This document shows, piece after piece, positions 55,049-63,410 of a DNA stretch of 64,000 nt. Source of the DNA: DASUAS01 sp963750045 (GTDB lineage: Bacteria; Actinomycetota; Acidimicrobiia; IMCC26256; DASPTH01); NCBI GenBank assembly GCA_963750045.1, contig CAVVPD010000008.1, positions 248,001-312,000 on the forward strand, given 5' to 3'. The notes beneath the pieces were generated by a model. The model was not told the origin of the DNA. It saw nothing but the letters and a program-made list of their open reading frames with translations, and did no database searches. The number at the start of each line of letters is the position of its first letter. The first letter of the stretch is position 1. The translations under genes were made by a program, and so were the position numbers.

Positions 55049-55834
55049 GTGCCCGCCGTCCTGTACTCCGCCTCCGACCACGTCGCCGTCATCACCCTCA
55101 ACCGCCCCGAAGCGCGCAACGCGGTGGATCGCGAGATGGCGCTCGGTCTCGAAGCGGCGGTGGACCGGCTCGAGAACGACCCCGACGTCCGGGTCGGGGT
55201 CCTCTGCGCCGACACCGCCGACCAGGAACGTCCCGTCTTCTGCGCCGGCGCCGACCTCAAGGCCATCCGGGAGACCGGTTCCGCGGACGTGCTCGACACC
55301 GAGCGCGGCGGCTTCGGTGGGTTCGTCTACCGCGAGCGCACCAAGCCGATCGTGGTGGCGGTCGACGGCCTCGCGACCGCGGGTGGCCTGGAGATCGTCC
55401 TCGCCGCCGACGTCGTCGTGGCGACCACCCGGTCGGCGTTCGGACTGGCGGAGGTCCGGCGCAACCTCATCGCCGCGGCCGGTGGGCTCTTCCGTCTCCC
55501 GCGCGCCGTCGGCCGGGCGGCGGCGATGGACGCGATCCTCACCGGAGAGCCGATCGACGCATCGCGCGCGTACGGCCTCGGGCTGGTGAGCCGGCTGGTC
55601 GAACCGGGCGCGGCGCGAGACGAGGCCCTCCGGGTCGCGCAGCAGATCGTCGCCGCGGCTCCGCTCGCAGTGCGCGCCAGCCGGCGCGTCGTCCTCGCCG
55701 CCGAGCGGGAGGACGACGCCACACTCCGGCAGGTCTCCCGGGACCTGCTCGACGAGCTGCTGGCGTCGCAGGACGCGACCGAAGGACTCGTCGCGTTCGC
55801 CGAGAAGCGTCCGCCCCGGTGGCAGGGGCGCTGA
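55049..55834 (+). CDS. enoyl-CoA hydratase/isomerase family protein
   Basis: An intact 261-residue crotonase: VAVITLNRPEARNAVDREMAL, PVFCAGADLKAI (oxyanion and CoA region), DGLATAGGLEIVLAADVVVA, and FGLAEVRRNLIAAAGGLFRLPRAVG where the first catalytic Glu position is kept (LAEV). The GTG at 55049 was chosen; the open frame upstream crosses the operator. It is followed 32 bases later by a TetR gene in the same direction. Confidence 0.9.
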   Translation: MPAVLYSASDHVAVITLNRPEARNAVDREMALGLEAAVDRLENDPDVRVGVLCADTADQERPVFCAGADLKAIRETGSADVLDTERGGFGGFVYRERTKPIVVAVDGLATAGGLEIVLAADVVVATTRSAFGLAEVRRNLIAAAGGLFRLPRAVGRAAAMDAILTGEPIDASRAYGLGLVSRLVEPGAARDEALRVAQQIVAAAPLAVRASRRVVLAAEREDDATLRQVSRDLLDELLASQDATEGLVAFAEKRPPRWQGR

Positions 55835-55866
55835 GGCGCATGGGCCGCGAGGTACGGTCAGGGCCG

Positions 55867-56479
55867 ATGGCGCGAACCACGGCGAGTGACGAGTCCCGAC
55901 GCAGCGCGAAGTGGCAGGGCCGTCGCGACGCCATCATCGACACCTCGGCGACCGTCTTCGCGCTGCCGCGGCTACCACGCCACCGGCATCGCCGAGCTGT
56001 GCGAGGTCAACGGCTTCGGCAAGGGCGCCTTCTACTACTACATCGGGTCGAAGGAGGAGCTCCTCGCCGCCATCCACGACCGCGTGATGGACGAGGTGAT
56101 GCTCGGCGCCGACCGCGTCGCCGCGGCCGGCGGGTCACCGTCCGCGCAGCTGGAGATGCTGGGCACCGAGCTCCTCGACGTGATCCACCGCTACCCCGAT
56201 CACGTCTGGGTGTTCCTCCACGAGTTCCCGGCGCTCACGGAGGAGCGCGCCGAGCAGTTCCGGACGCGCCGGCGCGAGTACGAGCGCCGGATCGAGGCGG
56301 TGCTGCGCGCCGGCGTCGAGTCCGGGGAGTTCCGCGACGTCGAGCCGTGGCTCACCGCGCGCGCGTGGCTGGGCATGCACAACTACACGTACCTGTGGCT
56401 GAAGGCCGGCGGCCGCGTCTCCGCCCGCGATGTGGCCAGGCCGTTCGCCGACATCTTCATCCGCGGGATCGGGAAGTAG
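55867..56479 (+). CDS. TetR-family regulator (frame break near 55968)
   Basis: A TetR repressor of about 204 residues. RRDAIIDTSATVFA begins the first helix; after an indel near 55965-55970 the recognition part GYHATGIAELCEVNGFGKGAFYYYIGSKEELL is read, with GFGKGAFYYYIGSKEELL typical of regulators of fatty-acid and steroid-type catabolism. The ligand domain has EQFRTRRREYERRIEAVLRAG. The ATG at 55867 is used. It is the only TetR gene among the five promoters with the shared element, and so the first candidate for their regulator. Confidence 0.85.
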
Positions 56480-57730
56480 TCAGGCGGCGGGAACCGGCGC
56501 GTCGAACCCGAGCAGGTCGCCGAGGGTGCCGCCGATCATGGCGGCCTTCTCGTCGGCGGGAACGCCCTGGAACAGGCGGTCCATGAGCTCCCGGCTGCCG
56601 CGGAACGTCCCTTCCGCGTGCGGGTAGTCGTTGCCCCAGACGATGCTCGACACGCCGGTGATGTGCCGGCACGCGACCGCGACCGGGTCGTCCTGGAACG
56701 AGACGTGGAACTGGCGAGCGACGTACTCGCTCGGCGTGAGTGGGTAGGGCCACTTGTCGTTGAGCCGGAAGAGCTGCGCGACGTTGGGCTGGTCGGTGGG
56801 CGGCCGGGTGTCGTCCCAGATCCCGAGCCACCAGTCGGGGTCCTGGCCGATGCCGGTGACCCAGCTCTTGTCCATGGCGCCGACCAGCGAACCCAACCAG
56901 TGCGCGTTGAACTCGATCAACGAGAAGTGGAGCGTGGGGTGGCGCTCGGCGACACCCCCGCCGATCAGCTCGCAGATCAACTGCGACGGCACGATCGGGC
57001 TGTACACCGCCTGGGTGATCATCCGCTTCGACGCCGACTTCTCGGTCATCGGCTGGTTGACCTGCTTGGCCTGCTCCATCACGACCCGCAACGTCGTCGA
57101 CGCGGGGTCGTTCACCTTCACGCCGCCGGTCTGCGTGTGGAAGAACGGCTGCACGCCGTTCGCCACCGCCGCCGCCCAGACGGGGTCGAGATCACGCGAG
57201 TAGTACGGGATCGGCGGGGTCGCCGGCAGCAGGATGGCGCGGAACCCGGCAGCCGCGACGCGCTCGATCTCGGCGACCGCGTCGTCGATGTCGGTGATCG
57301 GGATCGGGGCGGTGGGCGCGATGCGGTCGAAGTAGGGCGTGAAGCGCTCGATGATGTAGTCGTTGTACACACGGGCGTGCGCCATCGACAGCTCGTGGTC
57401 GTCGGAGTACAGCCCGAACAGCGAGAGATTGGGGTGCATCACCGCGGCGTCGACGCCGTCGGAGGCGAGGTCCTCGATGATCATCTCGGGGTCACCCTCG
57501 GGCGTGCGTCCGCCGGTCTGGCGGTAGCGGGAGATCGTCCAGCCCTCGAACCCCGGCGTGTGGAGGCGACGGAAGACGCGCGCACCGTTCTCGACGAGGG
57601 GCTCGATCTCGAAGTCCTCCTCCCACACCGCTCGGCTGCGAAGGTGCTTGGGGAGGCGGGTGATGAACAGGTCGGTCGGCTCGAGGATGTGGCCGTCGGC
57701 CGAGACGACGAGGCCGTTGGTGTCGGTCAT
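56480..57730 (-). CDS. amidohydrolase-2 family metal-dependent hydrolase (COG2159)
   Basis: An intact 416-residue TIM-barrel amidohydrolase with VVSADGHILEPTDLF (start of the barrel), FFHTQTGGVKV, SLIEFNAHWLGSL and IVWGNDYPHAEGTFRG (late Asp). It is similar in size and motifs to the gene at 17432-18646. The stop directly abuts the TetR stop on the other strand. It is divergent from the cyclase-family gene across the shared element and a half-site array, so both are probably co-regulated. Substrate unknown. Confidence 0.88.
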   Translation of the reverse strand: MTDTNGLVVSADGHILEPTDLFITRLPKHLRSRAVWEEDFEIEPLVENGARVFRRLHTPGFEGWTISRYRQTGGRTPEGDPEMIIEDLASDGVDAAVMHPNLSLFGLYSDDHELSMAHARVYNDYIIERFTPYFDRIAPTAPIPITDIDDAVAEIERVAAAGFRAILLPATPPIPYYSRDLDPVWAAAVANGVQPFFHTQTGGVKVNDPASTTLRVVMEQAKQVNQPMTEKSASKRMITQAVYSPIVPSQLICELIGGGVAERHPTLHFSLIEFNAHWLGSLVGAMDKSWVTGIGQDPDWWLGIWDDTRPPTDQPNVAQLFRLNDKWPYPLTPSEYVARQFHVSFQDDPVAVACRHITGVSSIVWGNDYPHAEGTFRGSRELMDRLFQGVPADEKAAMIGGTLGDLLGFDAPVPAA

Positions 57731-57782
57731 TCGAGCCCCCTGAGCGAGTGGTGTGCGACCGCGCTATCGTACCCGCGACCGT

Positions 57783-57802
57783 AAACCAACCGGTCGGTAC
57801 AG
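57783..57802. promoter_or_regulatory. shared regulon element, site 4
   Basis: On the minus strand this reads CTGTACCGACCGGTTGGTTT. The central ACCGACCGGTTGGT is a 14-bp palindrome allowing one G-T mismatch pair. It lies between the divergent amidohydrolase (start 57730) and cyclase (start 57882) genes and runs into the 13-bp repeat array. Confidence 0.7.
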
Positions 57803-57873
57803 ACAAGCGGACAGACGAGCGGTACAGACGAGCGGTACAGACGAGCGGTACAGACGAGCGGTACAGACGAGGG
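57797..57873. repeat. 13-bp tandem repeat array, six copies, each with an operator half-site
   Basis: Six head-to-tail copies of GTACAGACGAGCG: 57797-57809 (one change), 57810-57821 (one base short), three perfect copies to 57860, and 57861-57873 (one change). Read on the minus strand, each junction gives CTGTACCG or a close variant, the left half of the shared regulon element, which overlaps the first copy. The array forms most of the 5' leader of the cyclase gene and ends in its ribosome site (GAGGGGG). Confidence 0.92.
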
Positions 57874-57881
57874 GGACGGCG

Positions 57882-58940
57882 GTGGCGAAGCGCTGGGTCC
57901 AACGCCCGGAAGGCTCGACCTGGGGTGACTGGGGCGACGACGACGAGCTCGGCCGCGTCAACCTGCTCACGCCCGAGAAGGTCCTCGAGGGCGTGCGCGA
58001 GGTGCAGCAGGGGGTCACGTTCTGCCTGAGCCTGCCGCTCGACTTCCCGGGCGGTACCGCACTGAACCAACGGCGGTACCCGCCGCGCCTCGCGCCCACC
58101 GAGGACATGCAGGGCAACCCCGAGACCTTCTACAACGTCCCCATGCGCGAGATGCGCGAGGGCGACGACAGCTTCTACGACGTGTGGGCCGACGACCAGG
58201 TGACGCTCTGGTTGCAGTACTCGACGCAGTGGGACGCGCTCGCGCACGTCGGCGCCGAATTCGACGCCGACGGCGACGGTGTCGCGGAGTCCGTCTACTA
58301 CAACGGCTACCGCGCCGGCGTCGACCTCGTCGGACCGAGCACCGATGCCCGTGGCGACGGCGCGGGGCACGCATGCTTCGCGCACCACCTCGGGCTCGAG
58401 CACATGGCGTTCCATGGCGTGCAGGGACGCGGCGTGCTCGTCGACCTCGCCCACCATCTCGGCCACGACGCCAAGGCCGTCAACCTCGCGACGCTGCAAG
58501 AGATCATGGCGGCCGACGACGTGGTGGTCGAGCCCGGCGACATGCTCCTGCTCCACACCGGCTTTGCCACCAAGGTCCTCGAGTGGAACAAGCAACCCGA
58601 CCCGGTCGCGATCCACCGCATGTGCACCGCACTCGACCCGCGCGACGAGTCGCTGCTGGAGTGGATCGCGGAGTCGCGGATCTCGGCGCTGGTGGCCGAC
58701 AACTATGCGGTCGAGGCGATGCTCGGCGGTTCTCCGTTGGTCGACGGCAAGCGCACGCTGCTGCCCATCCACCACCTCTGCCTGTTCAAGCTCGGGGTGC
58801 CGCTCGGCGAGATGTGGTACCTGCACGAGCTGGCGGCATGGCTGCGGGAGCACGACCGGAGTCGTTTCCTCCTCACCGCGCCGCCGCTACGGCTCCCCGG
58901 GATCGTGGGCTCGCCCCTCACGCCCATCGCCACGGTCTAG
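57882..58940 (+). CDS. cyclase-family (kynurenine formamidase-like) metal-dependent hydrolase
   Basis: An intact 352-residue protein of the cyclase family (PF04199). Segments are STWGDWGDDDELGRVNLLTPEKV, FCLSLPLDFPGG, WLQYSTQWDALAHVGAEFD (the His-containing metal strand), GRGVLVDLAHHLGHDA, GDMLLLHTGFATKVLEW and LPIHHLCLFKLGVPLGEMWYL. Members hydrolyse amides, esters or lactones of small acids. The GTG at 57882 is chosen by the strong GAGGGGG site just upstream; the longer open frame runs through the repeat array and is spurious. It converges with BVMO copy 2. Confidence 0.9.
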   Translation: MAKRWVQRPEGSTWGDWGDDDELGRVNLLTPEKVLEGVREVQQGVTFCLSLPLDFPGGTALNQRRYPPRLAPTEDMQGNPETFYNVPMREMREGDDSFYDVWADDQVTLWLQYSTQWDALAHVGAEFDADGDGVAESVYYNGYRAGVDLVGPSTDARGDGAGHACFAHHLGLEHMAFHGVQGRGVLVDLAHHLGHDAKAVNLATLQEIMAADDVVVEPGDMLLLHTGFATKVLEWNKQPDPVAIHRMCTALDPRDESLLEWIAESRISALVADNYAVEAMLGGSPLVDGKRTLLPIHHLCLFKLGVPLGEMWYLHELAAWLREHDRSRFLLTAPPLRLPGIVGSPLTPIATV

Positions 58941-58959
58941 GCGCCAACCGTCTGACGAC

Positions 58960-60575
58960 TCAGGGCGCCTTCGACATCTCGTACGCCTGGTAGTCGTTGG
59001 CCACGACATCGGCGCTGATCTCGAAGAGCTTCATGCGGCCGCCCGTGTTCAGGAGGTATCGCCGCGGCTTCCCCGGGATGTTCGATCCGACGTATTGGCC
59101 GATCGTCCCGAACGTGGTCACGGCGGCGCCCTTGTCGACCATCCTGGTCCATCGCTCCTCGGCTTCTGCGGTCACCTCGATGACGTCGCAACCGTGTTCC
59201 CTCGCATAGACGAGGGTGTCGGTGAGGATGTCGACCATGTCGCCGTTGTACCGCGGGTTGTTGCCCGCCGCGGCGTGGGGTCCACCGGGGAAGAAGAAGT
59301 TCGGGAACCCGCGGGTCTGCAGGCCGAGGAAGGTGGTGGGGCCGTCCGCCCAGTGCTCCGTGAGCGCGAGTCCGTCCCGACCGCGGATCCCCATGCGGCT
59401 GAGCGCGCCGGTACCGAAGTCGAAGCCGGTCGCCCACACGACGATGTCGAAGTCCCGCACACCGTCGCTCGTCTCGATCCCCGTCTCGGTCAGCCGCACG
59501 ATCGGCGTCTCCCGGAGATCGACGAGCGACACCTTCGGGTCGTTGAACGCCTCGAAGTACCCGTTGACGAACGGAGGTCGCTTCGCGCCGAACCGATGGT
59601 CCTTGGGGATCAGCCGCTCGGCGGTCTCGGGGTCGCGCACGATGTCGCGGATCTTCTCGGCGATGAAGTCGCACCACTCGTCGTTCGCGGCGTCGTTGAA
59701 CAACAGGTCGTAGTAGTTGCTCGTGAGCTTCATGAATCCCGGGCTGTTCCACAGCTCCTCGAAGCGCGCCCGCCGCTGCGCCTCGGAGTCGTCGAACGCC
59801 GCGCGCTCGTTCACCGGGTGGGCGAACCCGCTGAGCGACGTGTTCAGCGTCTCGCGGAGCGCTTCGAACCCGGCCCTCAGCTCGACCTGCTCCTCCGGGG
59901 TGATCGGCCGGTTGTTGAGCGGTGTGCACCAGTTGGCGGTGCGCTGGTACATGGTCACGGACTCGACGTCTTCGAGGATGGTCGGGAGGACCTGCACGCC
60001 GCTCGACGAGGTACCGATGACCGCGACGCGCTTGCCGGTGAAGTCGACCGGCTCCTCGGGCCACAGCCCCGTATGGTGCTGCTCGCCGCGGAAGTCCTCG
60101 CGCCCGGGCACCTCGGGGGTGTACGGCACCGAGAGCACGCCGGTCGCGGCGATGAGGAACCGCGGCGCGGATCTCGCTCCCGTCGCCTGCCGTCACCATC
60201 CAGGTGCCCGACGTGTCGTCGTAGACGGCGGAGGTGACCGGGGCACCGAACCGCATGTCGCGGCGGAGGTCGAAGCGGTCGACGACGTGGTTCAAATAGC
60301 GCTCGATCTCCGGTTGTCCCGCGAAGTGCTCCTGCCACTCCCAGTCGTCGAAGAGCTCCTTCGAGAACAGGTAGCCGTAGGTGTAGCTCTCCGAGTCGAA
60401 TCGGGCGCCGGGGTAGCGGTTCCAGAACCAGGTGCCCCCGACACCACCACCCGCCTCGAGCAACTGCACCGAGAAGCCGGCCTCCCGGGCGCGGTACAGC
60501 TGGTAGATGCCGGTGATGCCCGCGCCGACGATCAGGACAGTCGACGTCGACGTCGACTGATGCGGAGGGTTCCAT
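58960..60575 (-). CDS. Baeyer-Villiger flavin monooxygenase, copy 2 (frame breaks near 60540 and 60165)
   Basis: An FAD/NADPH monooxygenase of about 538 residues. Reading across the breaks gives VLIVGAGITGIYQLYRAREAG (FAD site; core GAGITG), GGVGGTWFWNRYPGARFDSES, the fingerprint FRGEQHHTGLWP (FxGxxxHxxxW), and VAVIGTSSSGVQVLPTI (NADPH site). LTSNYYDLLFND and FDIVVWATGFDFGTG follow. The shorter N-terminus sets it apart from copy 1; it is closer to the cyclohexanone/cyclopentadecanone type. The start is the ATG at 60575. It is divergent from the Rieske oxygenase across the shared element. Confidence 0.9.
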
Positions 60576-60600
60576 GGCTCGCGACGGCTCCCGGAGAGTT

Positions 60601-60620
60601 CTGTACCGACCGGTTAGTCT
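60601..60620. promoter_or_regulatory. shared regulon element, site 5
   Basis: CTGTACCGACCGGTTAGTCT lies in the 86-base gap between the divergent BVMO-2 (start 60575) and Rieske oxygenase (start 60662) genes. It agrees with site 4 at 16 of 20 positions or better and holds the full ACCGACCGGT core. Confidence 0.7.
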
Positions 60621-60661
60621 AACGGCGAGACACGGTACTCCGAGGGGAAGAGGAGCGCCTC

Positions 60662-62026
60662 ATGGCAGTCGTCGATGAGCAGTGGACGGCACTCCCGGTG
60701 CCGTTCGCGATGGAGCGGCGCGACCGGGTGCCCAAGGAGCGCTACCTCGACCCGGACTTCTACGCGTCGGAAGCCGAGATGCTGTGGCCTCGCGTCTGGC
60801 AGATGGCCTGCCGGCTCGAGGAGATCCCGGCGGCGCACGACTTCGTCGAGTACGAGTTCCTCGACCAGTCGATCGTCGTGGTGCGCACCGAGGACATGGG
60901 GGTGACGGCGTTCCAGAACGCGTGTCGCCACCGAGGCGTGAAGGTCGTCGAAGGCAGTGGGACCTGCGCGCGTGGGTTCCGGTGCCCGTTCCACGGGTGG
61001 TGCTACGGGCCCGACGGCGCGAACACCGCGGTCACGCAGCGGCGGACGTTCGACGAGCACAACCTGGTGGCGGACGACCTCGACCTCGTGCCGGTGCGGT
61101 GCGAGACGTGGGGCGGGTGCGCGTGGATCAACCTCGACCCCGACGCCCCACCGGTGCGGCAGTGCCTCGAGCCCGCCGCCACGAGCCTCGACGCGTGGAA
61201 GGTGGAGTCGCTGCGGACCGAGAAGTGGTACGCGTGCCGCCTCCCGGTGAACTGGAAGCTGGCCATCGAGGCCTTCGTGGAGATGTACCACGTGGTGCAG
61301 ACGCACCCGCAGCTCGTCATCCCCACGAGATTCGGGCTGCGTGAAGGTGCGCAGTTCGACCCGCGAGCCTTCGTCGAGTCCGACATCCAGTACCTGCGCG
61401 CGATGAGCGACGGCATGGACGGCATGTGTCACGCGGACGATGTCCGCATCGCCGAGGGCCTGCGCGACCTGGAGCTCCCGGCCGACGCGTCGCTGGCGAT
61501 GGCGACGTGGAACCGAACGCTCAACGACGCGGTCGTGCGTTGGCACCGGGACGCGGGCCATGACGTCCCCGACCTCAACGAGCTCGACGCACAGGGGATC
61601 AACCTGACGTTCTTCCACGGTTTCCCGCACTACTTCGTGTTGCCCATGTACAGCAGCGCGTCCGCGTACCGGTTCCGACCGTTGGGGCCGGAGGAGACGT
61701 TGATGGAGATCTGGTCGCTCGGGCGGTTCGCGGAGGGAGACGAGCCGGTGCGGCCCACGCCGCCCGAAGTGTGGGAGTGCGGCGATCCCCGCTGGCCCGC
61801 GATCCCCGCGCAGGACTTCTCGAACCTCCCGCGACAGCAGCGGGGTCTCCACGCCAAGGGCTTCGAGTACATGCGCCTGTCCCGCGGGCTCGAGGGCCAC
61901 ATCTCGAACTTCGAACGTACCATCGACGGCTTCCTCGCCGGTCTTCCCTACGAGCGGCTGCTCCCGGCGCTCGCGTCGGTCAACGTGTATCCGTTCGAGC
62001 AGCCGATGCTCGACCTCGGGCTCTGA
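60662..62026 (+). CDS. Rieske non-heme iron oxygenase, alpha subunit
   Basis: An intact 454-residue ring-hydroxylating oxygenase. The Rieske centre is AFQNACRHRGVKVV and FRCPFHGWCYGPDG (C-x-H and C-x2-H). The catalytic iron site is AIEAFVEMYHVVQTHPQL (His-x4-His, with an acidic residue before) and a later Asp in the C-terminal domain. It adds oxygen to an aromatic or other hydrophobic substrate. GAGGAG stands six bases before the ATG at 60662. It is coupled to a SnoaL-like gene (TGATG). No ferredoxin reductase is nearby, so electrons must come from elsewhere. Confidence 0.93.
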   Translation: MAVVDEQWTALPVPFAMERRDRVPKERYLDPDFYASEAEMLWPRVWQMACRLEEIPAAHDFVEYEFLDQSIVVVRTEDMGVTAFQNACRHRGVKVVEGSGTCARGFRCPFHGWCYGPDGANTAVTQRRTFDEHNLVADDLDLVPVRCETWGGCAWINLDPDAPPVRQCLEPAATSLDAWKVESLRTEKWYACRLPVNWKLAIEAFVEMYHVVQTHPQLVIPTRFGLREGAQFDPRAFVESDIQYLRAMSDGMDGMCHADDVRIAEGLRDLELPADASLAMATWNRTLNDAVVRWHRDAGHDVPDLNELDAQGINLTFFHGFPHYFVLPMYSSASAYRFRPLGPEETLMEIWSLGRFAEGDEPVRPTPPEVWECGDPRWPAIPAQDFSNLPRQQRGLHAKGFEYMRLSRGLEGHISNFERTIDGFLAGLPYERLLPALASVNVYPFEQPMLDLGL

Positions 62027-62424
62027 TGAGCACGACGACCCGGGCCGAGGTCGCCGAGGGGGTCCGTGCCGCGATCGTGGCGTACACCCAGGCGCTCGAC
62101 GACGGAAGGACCGACGACGTCGTCGCCACCTTCTGCGCCGACGGCGGTGTCGAGATCCCGGGCCTGGGCACCCACCACGGCCACGACGCCCTGCGCACGG
62201 CGTACTCCGGGGTGGTGCCGAGGCGCCCCCAGCGTCACCTCGTCCTCAACACGCTGGTCACCGACTGGAACGACCGGGAGGCGTCGGCCGTCAGCGACGT
62301 GGTCTTCCTCCTCGAGGACGACGCGGGCTGGGCGGTCCGGCTCGTCGGCCGGTACCACGACACGCTCCACCACGACGGCGGCGCCTGGCGATTCCACTCC
62401 CGGGTGGCCGAGTTCGTGACGTAG
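62026..62424 (+). CDS. SnoaL-like / NTF2-fold protein, possible small oxygenase subunit
   Basis: A 132-residue cone-shaped alpha+beta (NTF2-like) protein. VRAAIVAYTQALDDGRTDDVVATFCADGGVEIPGLG is the typical helix-then-strand start (core DGRTDDVVATFCADGGVEI), followed by VLNTLVTDWND and RLVGRYHDTLHHDGGAWRFHSRVAEF. The ATG shares a base with the Rieske stop, so the two proteins are made together. Beta subunits of ring-hydroxylating dioxygenases have the same fold, so it may be the partner subunit; it could also be a separate hydratase or isomerase. Confidence 0.88.
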   Translation: MSTTTRAEVAEGVRAAIVAYTQALDDGRTDDVVATFCADGGVEIPGLGTHHGHDALRTAYSGVVPRRPQRHLVLNTLVTDWNDREASAVSDVVFLLEDDAGWAVRLVGRYHDTLHHDGGAWRFHSRVAEFVT

Positions 62425-62427
62425 CGC

Positions 62428-63367
62428 TCAGGCCGACCGCGCGAAGGCCGCTCGGAGCCAGGTGCCGATGTGGTCGAACGCCAGGCTCGCGGCGGGGAAG
62501 TCGAAGTTGACGAAGCCGTGCGGTTGCCCCGTGTAACAGACCTCGTCGACCTCCACACCTTCCTCGCGCAGGCGGGCCGCGTACCGCGCGGCCCTCGTCG
62601 CGCAACATGTCACACCCGCCGAGCACCACGAGTGCAGGTGGGAGGCCAGAGAGATGGGTCGCGCTCAGGGGAACGGCATACGGGTCCTCGTCGAGGTCGC
62701 GCCCGCCGCTGTACGCCTCCCAGTACTTGGCCCCGACCGCGCGGCTGATGACGAGGCCGTCGAACTCCACCGCTGACGGGTACGTGGTCGTGCCGGAAAG
62801 CTGCGGGTAGATGAGCACCTGGCCGGCCAACGGCGCGTCGCCCGCGTCCCTCCGCCGGAGTGCGACCGCGGCGGCGAGGTTCCCGCCGGCGCTCTCACCC
62901 GCCACCGCGACGGACCGTGGCGAGAGGCCGAACTGCTCGGACCTCGCGAGCGCCCAGCGGGTCACGCGCTCGCAGTCGTCGAGCCCCGCGGGGTACGGGT
63001 CCTCCGGGGCGAGCCGGTAGCCGACCGAGACAACGACGGCGCCGGCGCCGTGCGCGAGCTCGCGGGCGACGTTGTCCATCAACCCGATGCTGCCGATCAC
63101 GTAGCCGCCGCCGTGGAAGTACACGACGAGCCCGCTCGGAGCACCCTCGCCCTGATAGACGCGGATCGGCACGCCGTCGACGTCGTCGTCGGTGATGGTC
63201 GAGATCTCGCGGGTCGGCGGGAATCCGACGGGTCCACGCGCCAGCTCGAGGAGCTCAGGAGGGAGGTCGTCGAGTGGCGTGGCGCGCTCGGGATTCTCGG
63301 CCATCCACTCGACGACCCACGGGTCGAGCACGCCTTCGTCGGTCGCCGGCTCGTGCTGCGCAGTCAT
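62428..63367 (-). CDS. HSL-family alpha/beta hydrolase (esterase/lipase; frame break near 62600)
   Basis: A hormone-sensitive-lipase type esterase of about 313 residues: VVYFHGGGYVIGS (HGGG oxyanion motif), YRLAPEDPYPAGLDD, VAVAGESAGGNLAAAVAL (GESAGG nucleophile), ALVVLGGCDMLRDEG (Asp), then after an indel near 62595-62605 EVCYTGQPHGFVNFDF with the catalytic His. It would hydrolyse a short ester, for instance one made by a BVMO. It converges with the SnoaL-like gene with three bases between stops. The start is the ATG at 63367. Confidence 0.9.
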
Positions 63368-63410
63368 GGCGTGCTCCGTTCCGCCCTCGCGTCGAGGTGG
63401 CCTGCAACCC

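Noticed and set aside
57797..57873. Repeat array considered as a CRISPR
   Set aside because: Units are contiguous with no spacers, only 13 bp long, and no cas genes are present.
17432..63367. Mobile-element origin of the catabolic region
   Set aside because: No transposase, integrase or terminal repeats were seen; the tRNA-Gly at 17165 has no repeated 3' end that I could find downstream.
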